Origin: Chelatococcus albus
GTDB taxonomy: Bacteria > Pseudomonadota > Alphaproteobacteria > Rhizobiales > Beijerinckiaceae
Assembly: GCF_030067675.1 (NCBI RefSeq)
Contig: NZ_JASJEV010000005.1
Location: forward strand, 240,837-304,836
Length of the DNA: 64,000 bases
Direction of reading: 5' to 3'
Positions 19,785-28,182 of the stretch are shown here, in pieces (the first letter of the stretch is position 1; each line of letters opens with the position of its first letter). Below the pieces are notes generated by a model that saw only the letters and a list, made by a program, of their open reading frames with translations, was not told where the DNA came from and ran no database searches. The translations under genes and the position numbers were made by a program.

Positions 19785-22127
19785 ATGCGTGTCCGTGGTT
19801 TGTTCATCCTGTGCATGTCGGTCGCCGGAGCCCTGGCGGCCCTCGTCAGTTCCTTCGTCGCCTGGCAGGAGTGGCAGCGTTGGTCCGCCGCGGCCGAGGC
19901 GCGCGCCCTCGTCGAGACCCTGGGGCAGGTGGCACGCTTCAACGAGCGCCTGGCGCTCGAGCGCGGCAACTACAACCAGCTCCTGGTCACCGAGGCGCCG
20001 GCCGCCGGCCAGCCGCTCGAGACTGCCCTCGCCAGCCGCCGCAACACCGACGCCGTGGCCGACCGTCTCAAGGAGCTTGTGGCGGCGCTGCCGGGCGACG
20101 CGCGCAAGCGCATCGAACGCCCGGTGAGCGCCTCGCTCGCCGCGCTCGCGCAGACGCGGGCCGCCGTCGACCGCGGCATCGCCCGCGCCATGGGCGAGCG
20201 CGAGCCGGGCGCGGCCGCGCAGTACCAGCGCGCGGTCATGGACATCATCGCCACGGGCTCGCGCCTCCTCGGCGTCATCGAGGCCGAGATCGGCGCGCGC
20301 GACGCCGAAACCGCCAACACCACGCCCATCGTCGGCCTCGCCATGGACCTGCGCGACGTCGGCGGCAGCCGCTCGGCCTGGTTCTCGCAATATGTCGGCT
20401 CGGGCCAGCGCTTCAGCCCGGAGCTCGTCGTGCAGATCCACGAGATGACGGGGCGCATCACCCAGGCCTGGGATCGCCTGCAGCGCGTCGTCGGGCAGGC
20501 CGAGCGCGGCAGCCGGCTCGAGGCGGCCATGCGCGCGATGAAGGCCGCGTTCATCGACGAGGGCGGACGCAACTACGCCGCGGTCTTCGCCGCCGGCCGG
20601 GACGGCGCCGCGCCGCCGATGGGCCTTGCGGAATGGCGCAACTGGACGAGCGCCTCGCTGCAGACCATCATCGGCGTGCGCGACGCGGCCCTCGAGGATG
20701 CGTTGCAGACGGCCGACGCGACCATTGCCTCGGCCCGCCTGCGCGTTGTCTTCGCGGTCGCCCTGCTCGGCGTCATCGTCGCACTCATCGGCGGCTGCGC
20801 CGCCATGTTCTCGCGTCGCGTGGTCGAGCCGCTGGCGGCGCTCACGCAGGCGATCGAGCGCATCGCCGAGGGCAGGTACGAAACGCCCGTGCCCGGCGCC
20901 GAGCGCACCGACGAGATCGGCGCCATCGCCGGCGCGATCCGCGTGTTCAAGGACAATGCCTTGCGCATGAGGGAGCTCGAGGCGGAGGAGCGCGCCGCCG
21001 CGGCCGAACGCGTCGCCCGCGCCGAGGCTATGGCGGCCGTGGTCGGCGAGGTCGGCAAGGTGGTTGCGGCCGCCGCCGACGGCGACTTCAGCGCCCGCGT
21101 CTCGGTGACGGACGCCGAGGCCGACCTGCGGAAGCTCGTCGAGGGCATCAACGCCATCAACGCCGTGGTCGACCGCGCCACCGTCGAGTTCGCCGCCGTC
21201 CTGGGTGCCGTCGCCCGGGGCGACCTGACGCAGGCGGTCGCGACCGACTACCGCGGCCGTTTCGGCGAGCTCAAGGCGGCCGTCAACGAAACCATCCACC
21301 GCCTGGCGGAGACGGTCGTCACCATCCAGACGACCGCCGCCGAGGTGACGACCGCGGCGAAGGAAATCAATAGCGGCGCCGACGACCTCTCCCGCCGCAC
21401 CGAGGATCAGGCCTCGTCGCTCGAGGAGACGGCGGCGACAACCGAGGAGCTCGCCGCCTCCGTCAAGGCGAGCGCCCATTCTTCACGCGACGCGGTCGCC
21501 CTGGCGCAGGAGGCGATGCAGGTCGCCGAGGCGGGCGGCAGCATCGTGCAGGACGTCGTCGACGCCATGACCCGCATCGAGCGTGCCTCCGCGAAGATCT
21601 CCGAGATCACCTCGGTCATCGACGAGATCGCCTTCCAGACGAACCTGCTCGCCCTCAATGCCGCGGTCGAGGCGGCCCGGGCCGGCGAACAGGGCAAGGG
21701 CTTCGCCGTCGTCGCCTCCGAGGTGCGCACCCTCGCCCAACGCTCCGGCGACGCCGCCAAGGACATCACCGGCCTCATCGCCTCGAGCGCGGCCGAGGTG
21801 GAGCAGGGCGTCAAGCTCGTGCGCTCGGCGGGCGAGGCGCTGGTGCGCATCGTCGGCGCCTCGCAGAAGGTCTCCGAGACGGTCACCGAGATTTCGACGG
21901 CCGCCCAGGAGCAGGCGAACGGCATCGACGAGATGAGCCAGGCCGTGGCGCACATGGATGAGATGACGCAGCAGAATGCGGCCCTCGCCGAGCAGAGCGC
22001 GGCCGCCGCCGCCATGCTCGCGAGCCAGATCCAGCGCCTCAACGACCTCGTCGCGACCTTCCGGACGCGGCGCGAGGCCGGAACGGCGGCGCGACAGGCG
22101 GGCGAACCCCGGCGGCAGGCGGCCTGA
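19785..22127 (+). CDS. Methyl-accepting chemotaxis protein
   Basis: Inner-membrane chemoreceptor of 780 residues. TM1 is at about 6-26 and a periplasmic helical sensor domain at about 27-317. TM2 is at about 318-341 (VVFAVALLGVIVALIGGC), a HAMP domain at about 342-395, and a second HAMP-like linker at about 430-500. The MA signalling domain runs to the end, and its conserved hairpin tip is at about 612-655 (IDEIAFQTNLLALNAAVEAA, then GKGFAVVASEVRTLAQRS). The start follows CTTGAGGTCAG. No other chemotaxis gene is nearby and the ligand is unknown. The C-terminus lacks a clear CheR-tether pentapeptide. Confidence 0.93.
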   Translation: MRVRGLFILCMSVAGALAALVSSFVAWQEWQRWSAAAEARALVETLGQVARFNERLALERGNYNQLLVTEAPAAGQPLETALASRRNTDAVADRLKELVAALPGDARKRIERPVSASLAALAQTRAAVDRGIARAMGEREPGAAAQYQRAVMDIIATGSRLLGVIEAEIGARDAETANTTPIVGLAMDLRDVGGSRSAWFSQYVGSGQRFSPELVVQIHEMTGRITQAWDRLQRVVGQAERGSRLEAAMRAMKAAFIDEGGRNYAAVFAAGRDGAAPPMGLAEWRNWTSASLQTIIGVRDAALEDALQTADATIASARLRVVFAVALLGVIVALIGGCAAMFSRRVVEPLAALTQAIERIAEGRYETPVPGAERTDEIGAIAGAIRVFKDNALRMRELEAEERAAAAERVARAEAMAAVVGEVGKVVAAAADGDFSARVSVTDAEADLRKLVEGINAINAVVDRATVEFAAVLGAVARGDLTQAVATDYRGRFGELKAAVNETIHRLAETVVTIQTTAAEVTTAAKEINSGADDLSRRTEDQASSLEETAATTEELAASVKASAHSSRDAVALAQEAMQVAEAGGSIVQDVVDAMTRIERASAKISEITSVIDEIAFQTNLLALNAAVEAARAGEQGKGFAVVASEVRTLAQRSGDAAKDITGLIASSAAEVEQGVKLVRSAGEALVRIVGASQKVSETVTEISTAAQEQANGIDEMSQAVAHMDEMTQQNAALAEQSAAAAAMLASQIQRLNDLVATFRTRREAGTAARQAGEPRRQAA

Positions 22128-22197
22128 GACCTGGCGGATCGCCGCGCAGCAGCCGGAGCGCGCGGCGACGCCGCCCGTAGGCCTCAAAACCCCTCCC

Positions 22198-22356
22198 TGT
22201 CATCCGGCAGGCGGCGCAGCCGCCATCCGGGAGCCGGAACGGATGCGGGTATCGCGAGGCTGCGGCGCCGGGCGCCGCCCCCGGTCGATATCGTCCGGCT
22301 CCCGGGCCCACGCCTGCGGCGGCCCCGGGATTGCAGTGGTGGTTCCCGCGCGTTCC
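22198..22356. repeat. Degenerate intergenic repeat, copy B
   Basis: The convergent gap after the chemoreceptor gene begins TGTCATCCGG and ends GGCCCCGGGATTGCAG followed by GGTTCCCGCGCG. The ending matches the element at 11430-11566 over the CCCCGGG core and the 12-mer GGTTCCCGCGCG. No protein-like frame was found in the gap. Confidence 0.4.
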
Positions 22357-22383
22357 CCGGAGAAGGCCGTTGCGGCGGCGCGA

Positions 22384-23079
22384 TCACAGGCTGACTGTCG
22401 GTTTCGCCGCATCCGCCACCGTGACGCGGCAGCGGCCGCCGGCGTGGGCGATGACGAGGGCGACGAGATCGCCCACCGCAGCGTCGAGGTCGCCCCAGCC
22501 GTTCGCCTGCATGGTGACGACGGCACGCGTCGTACGCGGCTCGATGCCGGTGCGCGCGTCCTGCCGCCAGTTCCAGCGGCGGCAGAGCACGTGGCGGCTG
22601 TCGGCATAGACCACCTCGCCCTCCTTGGGCGGGTCCTCTGCCGCCTCCGCGCCCATGTCAACGAAGCTGTCACCCGGGCGCGAGAAGCGGAAGGCGAGTG
22701 GAGGAGCGACCTTGTCGAGGTCGTCGGCGCCGCAACAGAAGACATGGGCGAGCGAGACCGCGTTGTAGAGGTCCACCAGCGTGTTGACGACCGGCAGGCG
22801 CTCCCCGGCGAGCACCCGCTTCACCAGCCGCTCGACGGCCGAGCGGTAGCTCGTCTTCCTGATGCCGAATCCCTTGTAGGCCTCACGCCAGGCCGCGATC
22901 CCCGGGATCGTCGAGAGTTCCATCCCTTGCCAGCGTCGCCGGCAGGCCGCCTCCCGCTCCTCGATCACCGCATCGAGCGCCGGCGGGCGCGCGCCCGAGA
23001 GCGTCAGGCCCTCGGCCACGACGACAGCGACGCGGAAGGCGGGAAAGCGCGGAACGATCTCGGCGATCGAAAGCTGCAT
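22384..23079 (-). CDS. Standalone B3/B4 tRNA-binding-domain protein
   Basis: A 231-residue protein made essentially of one B3/B4 domain, the fold that flanks the active site in the beta subunit of phenylalanyl-tRNA synthetase. Recognisable blocks are GIAAWREAYKGFGIRKTSYR, LPVVNTLVDLYNAVSLAHVF and GEVVYADSRHVLCRRWNWRQ. Standalone members occur widely in bacteria and are suspected to act on tRNA or mischarged tRNA, but their role is not established. The start MQLSIAEIVPRFP at 23079 is family-like; a longer frame upstream looks random. It is divergent from the symporter gene. Confidence 0.83.
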   Translation of the reverse strand: MQLSIAEIVPRFPAFRVAVVVAEGLTLSGARPPALDAVIEEREAACRRRWQGMELSTIPGIAAWREAYKGFGIRKTSYRSAVERLVKRVLAGERLPVVNTLVDLYNAVSLAHVFCCGADDLDKVAPPLAFRFSRPGDSFVDMGAEAAEDPPKEGEVVYADSRHVLCRRWNWRQDARTGIEPRTTRAVVTMQANGWGDLDAAVGDLVALVIAHAGGRCRVTVADAAKPTVSL

Positions 23080-23342
23080 GGGCGAGCATCCTGGGTGGCG
23101 GGCCGCACCGTGCGAGGAATGCACCTCTTGCAGATGCCAGCCCGTGCGATCGTGCGTGGCTGTCCGGCCGCCCGGCGGCGGCGCTGCCCGAGGCCGGACC
23201 CCGGCGCAGGACGACAGACTGCCCCCTCGGCTCAGCCTGTGCCATGCGCTCAGCACAAAGGCGCCCTGCATCGCCACGCGTTGTGGGGTGCCGCGCGGGG
23301 GGCGATATTTTACATCAGAATTCGCACTGAAAGACAAATCAC

Positions 23343-24602
23343 ATGATTGCATCGTGGTTCGAGCGCCCGCTGTGGCAGCGCGTGGCGGCGGGCTTCCTCC
23401 TCGGCATCGTCGCCGGCGTGCTCGCCGGCGACAAGGCAGCCGTATGGTTCAAGCCCCTCGGCGACATCTACCTCAATCTCGTGCGCATGGTCGTGGTGCC
23501 GCTGGTGTTCTTCTCCATCGCGGCGAGCGTGGCCAAGCTCGCCGACGCCGGCAATGTCGCCCGCCTCGGCGCCCGCACCCTCTTCTGGTTCGTCGCCACC
23601 TCGGCGCTCGCCGTCCTCGTCGGCATCGCCTTCGGCCATCTGATCAACCCCGGCGCCGGCCTGTCGAACCTGCCGCTCGGCGAGGTGAAGCCGCGCACGA
23701 TCCCCACCCCGGTGGAGGTGCTCATCGGCATCGTGCCGACCAACCCGGTCAAGGCGATGGCCGACACCAACGTGCTGCAGGTCCTGTTCTTCGCCGGCCT
23801 CGTCGGCGCGGCGCTCGTCTCGCTCGGCGAGCGCACGGCGCGCCTGCGCGGGCTCGTCGAGGAAGGCGCCGCCCTCACCTTCCGCATCACCCGATGGGTG
23901 CTGCAGCTCACCCCCATCGGCACCTTCGGCCTCATCGCCTGGGTCGTCGGCCGCTACGGCCTCTCCTCGCTCGCGCCGCTCGCCAAGTTCATCCTGGCGA
24001 TGTATCTCGCCTGCCTCTTCCACATGGCGGTCGTCTACGGCGGCCTCATCAAGCTGCACGGCCTCAAGGTCTCGCGCTTCTTCCGCGGCGCCTTCCCGGC
24101 GCAGCAGATGGCCTTCGCCACCTCCTCGAGCCTCGCGACGCTGCCCATGACACTGCGCGCGGCGGTCGAGCGCCTCGGCGTGCCGCCGAGCTATGCGAGC
24201 TTTGCCGTGCCCCTCGGCGCCAACGTCAAGATGGACGGCTGCGGCGCCATCTACCCGGCCATCGCCTCGATCTTCATCGCCCAGTACTTCGGCCTGGAGC
24301 TGAGCCTCACGCAATATGTCCTCATCGGCCTCACCGCCGTGCTCGGGTCGCTCGGAACGGCCGGCGTGCCCGGCACGTCGATCGTCATGCTGACGCTGAC
24401 GCTCAACACGGCCGGCCTGCCGCTCGAGGGCATCGGCTACATCATCGCCATCGACCGCGTCGTGGACATGATGCGCACGGCCACCAACGTCACGGGGCAG
24501 CTCCTCGTGCCCGTCCTCGTCGCCAAGGAGGAAGGCATCCTCGACGAGGCCGTCTACGGTGGGACAGCGCAAGCCGAACCCGCCCTCGTCGCCGCCGAGT
24601 GA
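23343..24602 (+). CDS. Dicarboxylate/amino acid:cation symporter (DAACS family)
   Basis: Secondary transporter of 419 residues in the GltP/DctA family, importing dicarboxylates or acidic amino acids with Na+ or H+. Eight membrane segments and two re-entrant loops are expected. Visible landmarks are VRMVVVPLVFFSIAASVAKL (TM2-3), the serine-rich hairpin FATSSSLATLPMTLRAA, the TM7 motif NVKMDGCGAIYPAIASIFIA, and GVPGTSIVMLTLTL with DRVVDMMRTATNVTGQ in hairpin 2/TM8. The TM8 Asp/Arg/Asn pattern resembles the dicarboxylate and glutamate groups, so the exact substrate is open. Confidence 0.92.
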   Translation: MIASWFERPLWQRVAAGFLLGIVAGVLAGDKAAVWFKPLGDIYLNLVRMVVVPLVFFSIAASVAKLADAGNVARLGARTLFWFVATSALAVLVGIAFGHLINPGAGLSNLPLGEVKPRTIPTPVEVLIGIVPTNPVKAMADTNVLQVLFFAGLVGAALVSLGERTARLRGLVEEGAALTFRITRWVLQLTPIGTFGLIAWVVGRYGLSSLAPLAKFILAMYLACLFHMAVVYGGLIKLHGLKVSRFFRGAFPAQQMAFATSSSLATLPMTLRAAVERLGVPPSYASFAVPLGANVKMDGCGAIYPAIASIFIAQYFGLELSLTQYVLIGLTAVLGSLGTAGVPGTSIVMLTLTLNTAGLPLEGIGYIIAIDRVVDMMRTATNVTGQLLVPVLVAKEEGILDEAVYGGTAQAEPALVAAE

Positions 24603-24652
24603 CGGCGCCCCCCTTCCGGGACCAGGCCGGAGCAGGGCCGCTGTAATCCTGC

Positions 24653-24678
24653 GCCTCCCTTCTTGATCGGAGGGAGGC
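24653..24678 (+). terminator. Hairpin after the symporter gene
   Basis: Perfect 8-bp inverted repeat GCCTCCCT / AGGGAGGC around a 10-nt loop, 50 nt after the symporter stop and 48 nt before trmO. It is not followed by a T-run, so it may only weaken read-through. Confidence 0.35.
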
Positions 24679-24725
24679 TCCTGTCGTTATGGTCTAGGCC
24701 GACGGGCTGACGGGAGGCCAGAGCC

Positions 24726-25226
24726 ATGAGCGACGACACGTCCGGCATCCGCGAAGGCGAGGTGGCGACGTCACTGCCGGCCGCCTTCGACGCGGGGCTC
24801 CATTTCATCGGGCGCATCCACACGCCCTGGACGAGGCGCGCCGACTGCCCCAGGAACGCGCGCGAGTCGGACGCGCTCTGCACCATCGAGGTTTCGCCCG
24901 CCTTCGCCGAGGGCCTCGCGGACATCGAGGGCTGCAGCCACCTGTGGGTGCTCTACTGGATGGACAAGGCCCGCCGCGACCTCGTGCGGCAGCGGCCACG
25001 CCACTACGACGAGACGCACGGCACCTTCGCCCTGCGCTCGCCGGCGCGGCCGAACCCCATCGCCCTTTCCTGCGTCGAGCTCGTCGCCGTCGACGGCAAC
25101 CGGCTGACCGTGCGCGGGCTCGACTGCCTCGACGGCACGCCGCTCCTTGACCTGAAACCCTATTTCGCCTCCACCGACGCCCGCCCCGAAGCGGTCGTCG
25201 CCTGGCACGCGGCGCGGCGCGGCTGA
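24726..25226 (+). CDS. trmO: tRNA (N6-threonylcarbamoyladenosine37-N6)-methyltransferase TrmO
   Basis: SAM-dependent methyltransferase that adds a methyl group to t6A37 of certain tRNAs. It has the characteristic UPF0066/TsaA sequence blocks in 166 residues: FIGRIHTPWTRRADCPRNAR near the start, GCSHLWVLYWMDKARR, the signature ALRSPARPNPIALSCVEL, and LDGTPLLDLKPY near the end. E. coli TrmO has an extra C-terminal domain (235 residues); this is the short single-domain form common outside enterics. It is 17 nt upstream of the LacI regulator gene, so the two may be co-transcribed. Confidence 0.93.
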   Translation: MSDDTSGIREGEVATSLPAAFDAGLHFIGRIHTPWTRRADCPRNARESDALCTIEVSPAFAEGLADIEGCSHLWVLYWMDKARRDLVRQRPRHYDETHGTFALRSPARPNPIALSCVELVAVDGNRLTVRGLDCLDGTPLLDLKPYFASTDARPEAVVAWHAARRG

Positions 25227-25243
25227 GGAGGGGAGCAGCGCCG

Positions 25244-26251
25244 ATGCGCAGGGATGCCATCACCTCGGGCTTCGTCACCTCGGCCGATGTCGCGCGGCTC
25301 GCCGGCGTCTCCCGCTCCGCCGTGTCACGCACCTTCACGCCCGGCGCCAGCGTCTCGGCCGAGGTGCGTGCCCGCGTGCTCGCAGCGGCCGATGCGCTCG
25401 GCTACAGGGTCAACCGGCTGGCCCAGGGCCTCATCAGCAGCCGTTCCAACCTTGTCGGTGTGGTCGGCGCACGCCTCGCCCAGCCCTTCCAGGCCATGCA
25501 GCTTGCGCTTCTCAGCAGCGCCCTCATGGCGCGCGGCCTGCAATGCCTGCTCCTCAACGCCGACGATGCCGACCAGAGCATCACGCCGCTCATCGAGCGC
25601 ATGCTCGAGTTCCGCGCGCGCGCCATCGTCATCATGTCGGGCAGCCCGCCGACGGCGATCGTGGAGGAATGCGTGCGCAACGGCGTGCGCGTCGTGCTCG
25701 TCTACAAGCCGGTCGAGGGCGTGGCCGCCGACACGATCCTCTGCGACGACGAGGGCGGCGCTCGCGCCGCCGCCGACCTGCTTCTCGCCTCCGGCTGCCG
25801 GTCGCTCGCGGTCGTCAGCAGCGGCGGGCAGACGCCGAGCCTTGCCCGCCGCATCGCCTTCTTCCGCGAGCGCCTCGCCGGGCACGACCTCAGCCCCCTC
25901 GTCTGGGCCGAGGGGCCGACGAGCTACGAGACGGGCGCCGCCGCGGCGCAAGCCCTCGTGCCGCAGGGCGTCGACGGCGTCTTCTGCGTCACCGATCTCA
26001 TTGCCCTCGGCTTCATGGACCGGGCGCGCCACGGTCTTGGCCGGCGCATCCCGCAGGACCTCTGCGTCGTCGGCTTCGACGACATCCCGCAGGCCGGCTG
26101 GGCGGCCTACGGCCTCACCACCCTGCGGCAGGACCTGCCGGCCGTAACCCGTCACGTCGTCGCCGCCATCGAACGCGAAGCGCCCCCTCCGGCGGAAGCC
26201 GTCACCGTACCCGTCACGCTCGTCAGGCGCGGCAGCACGCGCGCCGACTGA
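25244..26251 (+). CDS. LacI-family transcriptional regulator
   Basis: A 335-residue repressor with an N-terminal HTH and hinge (TSADVARLAGVSRSAVSRTF at about 11-30; ALGYRVNRLAQGLIS hinge). A periplasmic-binding-protein-like sensor domain fills the rest (NLVGVVGARLAQPFQAMQL, DGVFCVTDLIALGFMDRARH, VVGFDDIPQAGWAAYGLTTL). Most such proteins sense sugars. Its neighbours (trmO upstream, phoD downstream) do not reveal a pathway. A strong palindrome lies 57 nt after its stop, but its N6 spacer is unlike classical LacI operators. Confidence 0.9.
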   Translation: MRRDAITSGFVTSADVARLAGVSRSAVSRTFTPGASVSAEVRARVLAAADALGYRVNRLAQGLISSRSNLVGVVGARLAQPFQAMQLALLSSALMARGLQCLLLNADDADQSITPLIERMLEFRARAIVIMSGSPPTAIVEECVRNGVRVVLVYKPVEGVAADTILCDDEGGARAAADLLLASGCRSLAVVSSGGQTPSLARRIAFFRERLAGHDLSPLVWAEGPTSYETGAAAAQALVPQGVDGVFCVTDLIALGFMDRARHGLGRRIPQDLCVVGFDDIPQAGWAAYGLTTLRQDLPAVTRHVVAAIEREAPPPAEAVTVPVTLVRRGSTRAD

Positions 26252-26307
26252 GGGCGGGAACCGCCGCACCCGCAGCAAGGACAGCTCAAGCATTTCATCG
26301 GCGACGC

Positions 26308-26329
26308 AGATGGAACGCACATTCCATCT
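26308..26329. promoter_or_regulatory. Perfect palindromic operator-like site upstream of phoD
   Basis: Inverted repeat AGATGGAA-N6-TTCCATCT with both 8-bp arms perfect, 165 nt upstream of the phoD start. The core fits TGGAA-N6-TTCCA. A near-identical core (TAGAA-N6-TTCCA) is found at 47243-47258, upstream of the sugar ABC operon. The geometry resembles GGAA-N6-TTCC sites reported for IolR (RpiR family) in rhizobia; the regulator here is unknown. Confidence 0.6.
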
Positions 26330-26494
26330 TGCTGCTGATGCACGCGTGTGCAATGCTTCATGCGGCCTGCCGGCTGACGTCGCTCCGGGGCGACGCGGAT
26401 GTGCGGGCTCGACAGGCGCGCCAGACGCCGAAGGGGAAACGCAGCCGGGTCAATGCGCCGCCGGCGGCAGCCGGATCGGCCGCGGGAGGGGAGT

Positions 26495-28081
26495 ATGCGC
26501 CGTTTCGACGTCGATCAGTTCGTCACCATCGGCCGCCGTCGTTTCCTGAAGGGGCTCGCTTCGTCGGCCCTCTTGTTCTCCAGTGGCGCCATCACCTCCA
26601 GCGTATGGGCGAACCCCGCGTTCTTCGCCTATCCCTTCCGCCTCGGCGTCGCCTCCGGCGATCCGGCGCACGACAGCGTCGTGCTCTGGACGCGGCTCGC
26701 GCCCGATCCGTTCAACGGCGGCGGCATGCCCATGAAGGGGGTGGAGGTCGGCTGGGAGATCGCCGGCGACGAGAAGATGCGCAACGTCCTGCAGAAGGGC
26801 AAGGCGCTCGCCCGTCCCGAGCTCGGTCATGCCGTCCATGTCGAGGTCGGCGGGCTCGAGCCGGCGCGGGAATATTTCTACCGCTTCACGGTGGGGGACG
26901 AGCGCAGCCCCGTCGGCCGCACCAAGACCTTGCCCGCGCCCGGCGCCCCGGTCGCCGAGATCCGCTTCGCCGCCGCCGGCTGCCAGCGCTACGAGGACGG
27001 CTACTTCACCGCCTACCGCCACATGGCGAGGGAACGGCTCGACTTCGTCTTCCACTACGGCGACTACATCTACGAGTATCGCCACTTCGTGCCGGGCGAG
27101 CGCGACATCGCCCGCACGATGCCGGTGGCGCTCGACAAGCCCTACACGCTCACCGACTACCGGAACCGCTATGCGGTCTACAAGGCCGATCTCGACCTCC
27201 AGGCCGCGCACGCCTCCGCGCCCTTCATCGTCACCTTCGACGACCACAACGTCGAGAACAACTTCGCTGGCGATATGGACGAGAACGGCACGCCGCCGGA
27301 GATCTTCCTCCTGCGCCGCGCCGCGGCATTCCAAGCCTACTACGAACACATGCCCCTGCGTCGTTCCGCCCTGCCGCGGGGCGCCGACATCCTCGCCCAT
27401 CGCCGGTTCGCGCTCGGCGGCCTTGCCGACCTGCACGTGCTCGACACGCGCCAGTACCGCTCGGACCAGGCCTGCGGCGACAGCGTCAAGCCCGTGTGCA
27501 AGGAGGTGTTCGACACGAGCCGCACCATGCTCGGCGAGGCGCAGGAGCGCTGGCTTGCGGATGGTCTCGCCGCCTCGAAGGCGACGTGGAACGTCCTCGC
27601 CCAGCAGGTCATCATGATGCGCAACGACCGCGACCCGCGCCCGGAAGCCCAGGCCTTCCACATGGACAAGTGGGACGGCTACGTCGCAGCCCGTGGCCGG
27701 CTGCTCAAGACGCTCGACGACACCCGCGCCGCAAACCCCATCGTGCTGACGGGCGACATCCACAACAACTGGGCGGGAGAACTGAAGGCGGACTTCGACG
27801 ACATGAAGTCGAAAACCCTCGGCATCGAGTTCGTGGCGACCTCGATCAGTTCGGGCGGCGACGGCTTCGACATCGACGCGACCTACACCGCCCTCCTTGA
27901 GCAGAACCCCCAGGCCAAGTTCTTCAACAACCAGCGCGGCTACCTGCGCCATGTGGTGACGCCAAGGCGCTGGCAGGCGGACTATCAGGTGCTGGAAACG
28001 GTGCGCACACCCGGCCAGCCGATCAGGACGCGCAAATCGCTCGTCGTCGAGGCCGGTATGCCGCGGATTGTCGACGCCTGA
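26495..28081 (+). CDS. phoD: Tat-exported PhoD-family alkaline phosphatase/phosphodiesterase
   Basis: Extracytoplasmic phosphatase of 528 residues. The N-terminus carries a Tat signal (GRRRFLKGLASSALLFSSG, cleavage near VWA). The PhoD N-terminal domain follows at about 45-140 (RLGVASGDPAHDSVVLWTRL), then the metallophosphatase domain at about 150-500. Metal ligands are visible in HYGDYIYEY, FDDHNVENNFAGD and TGDIHNNWAGE, and a lone Cys in AAAGCQRYEDG matches the Fe-binding Cys of PhoD. The ATG at 26495 follows GGGAGGGGAG and is preferred over an in-frame ATG at 26399 that would precede the Tat signal with random sequence. A strong terminator follows. Confidence 0.93.
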   Translation: MRRFDVDQFVTIGRRRFLKGLASSALLFSSGAITSSVWANPAFFAYPFRLGVASGDPAHDSVVLWTRLAPDPFNGGGMPMKGVEVGWEIAGDEKMRNVLQKGKALARPELGHAVHVEVGGLEPAREYFYRFTVGDERSPVGRTKTLPAPGAPVAEIRFAAAGCQRYEDGYFTAYRHMARERLDFVFHYGDYIYEYRHFVPGERDIARTMPVALDKPYTLTDYRNRYAVYKADLDLQAAHASAPFIVTFDDHNVENNFAGDMDENGTPPEIFLLRRAAAFQAYYEHMPLRRSALPRGADILAHRRFALGGLADLHVLDTRQYRSDQACGDSVKPVCKEVFDTSRTMLGEAQERWLADGLAASKATWNVLAQQVIMMRNDRDPRPEAQAFHMDKWDGYVAARGRLLKTLDDTRAANPIVLTGDIHNNWAGELKADFDDMKSKTLGIEFVATSISSGGDGFDIDATYTALLEQNPQAKFFNNQRGYLRHVVTPRRWQADYQVLETVRTPGQPIRTRKSLVVEAGMPRIVDA

Positions 28082-28144
28082 GCCGTTCGCCTGCCCAGGC
28101 GCGCCAGCCATCCGGCCGGCCCTCCCGGCGCCGGCCGCATCCTG

Positions 28145-28176
28145 GCCCCGCGACGATCGTCGCGGGGCCTTTTTTG
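28145..28176 (+). terminator. Rho-independent terminator of phoD
   Basis: GGCCCCGCGAC and its exact complement GTCGCGGGGCC enclose GATC, and six T follow immediately. This is the clearest intrinsic terminator in the window, 64 nt after the phoD stop and 7 nt before the end of the convergent AMP nucleosidase gene. Confidence 0.9.
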
Positions 28177-28182
28177 GCCTCT

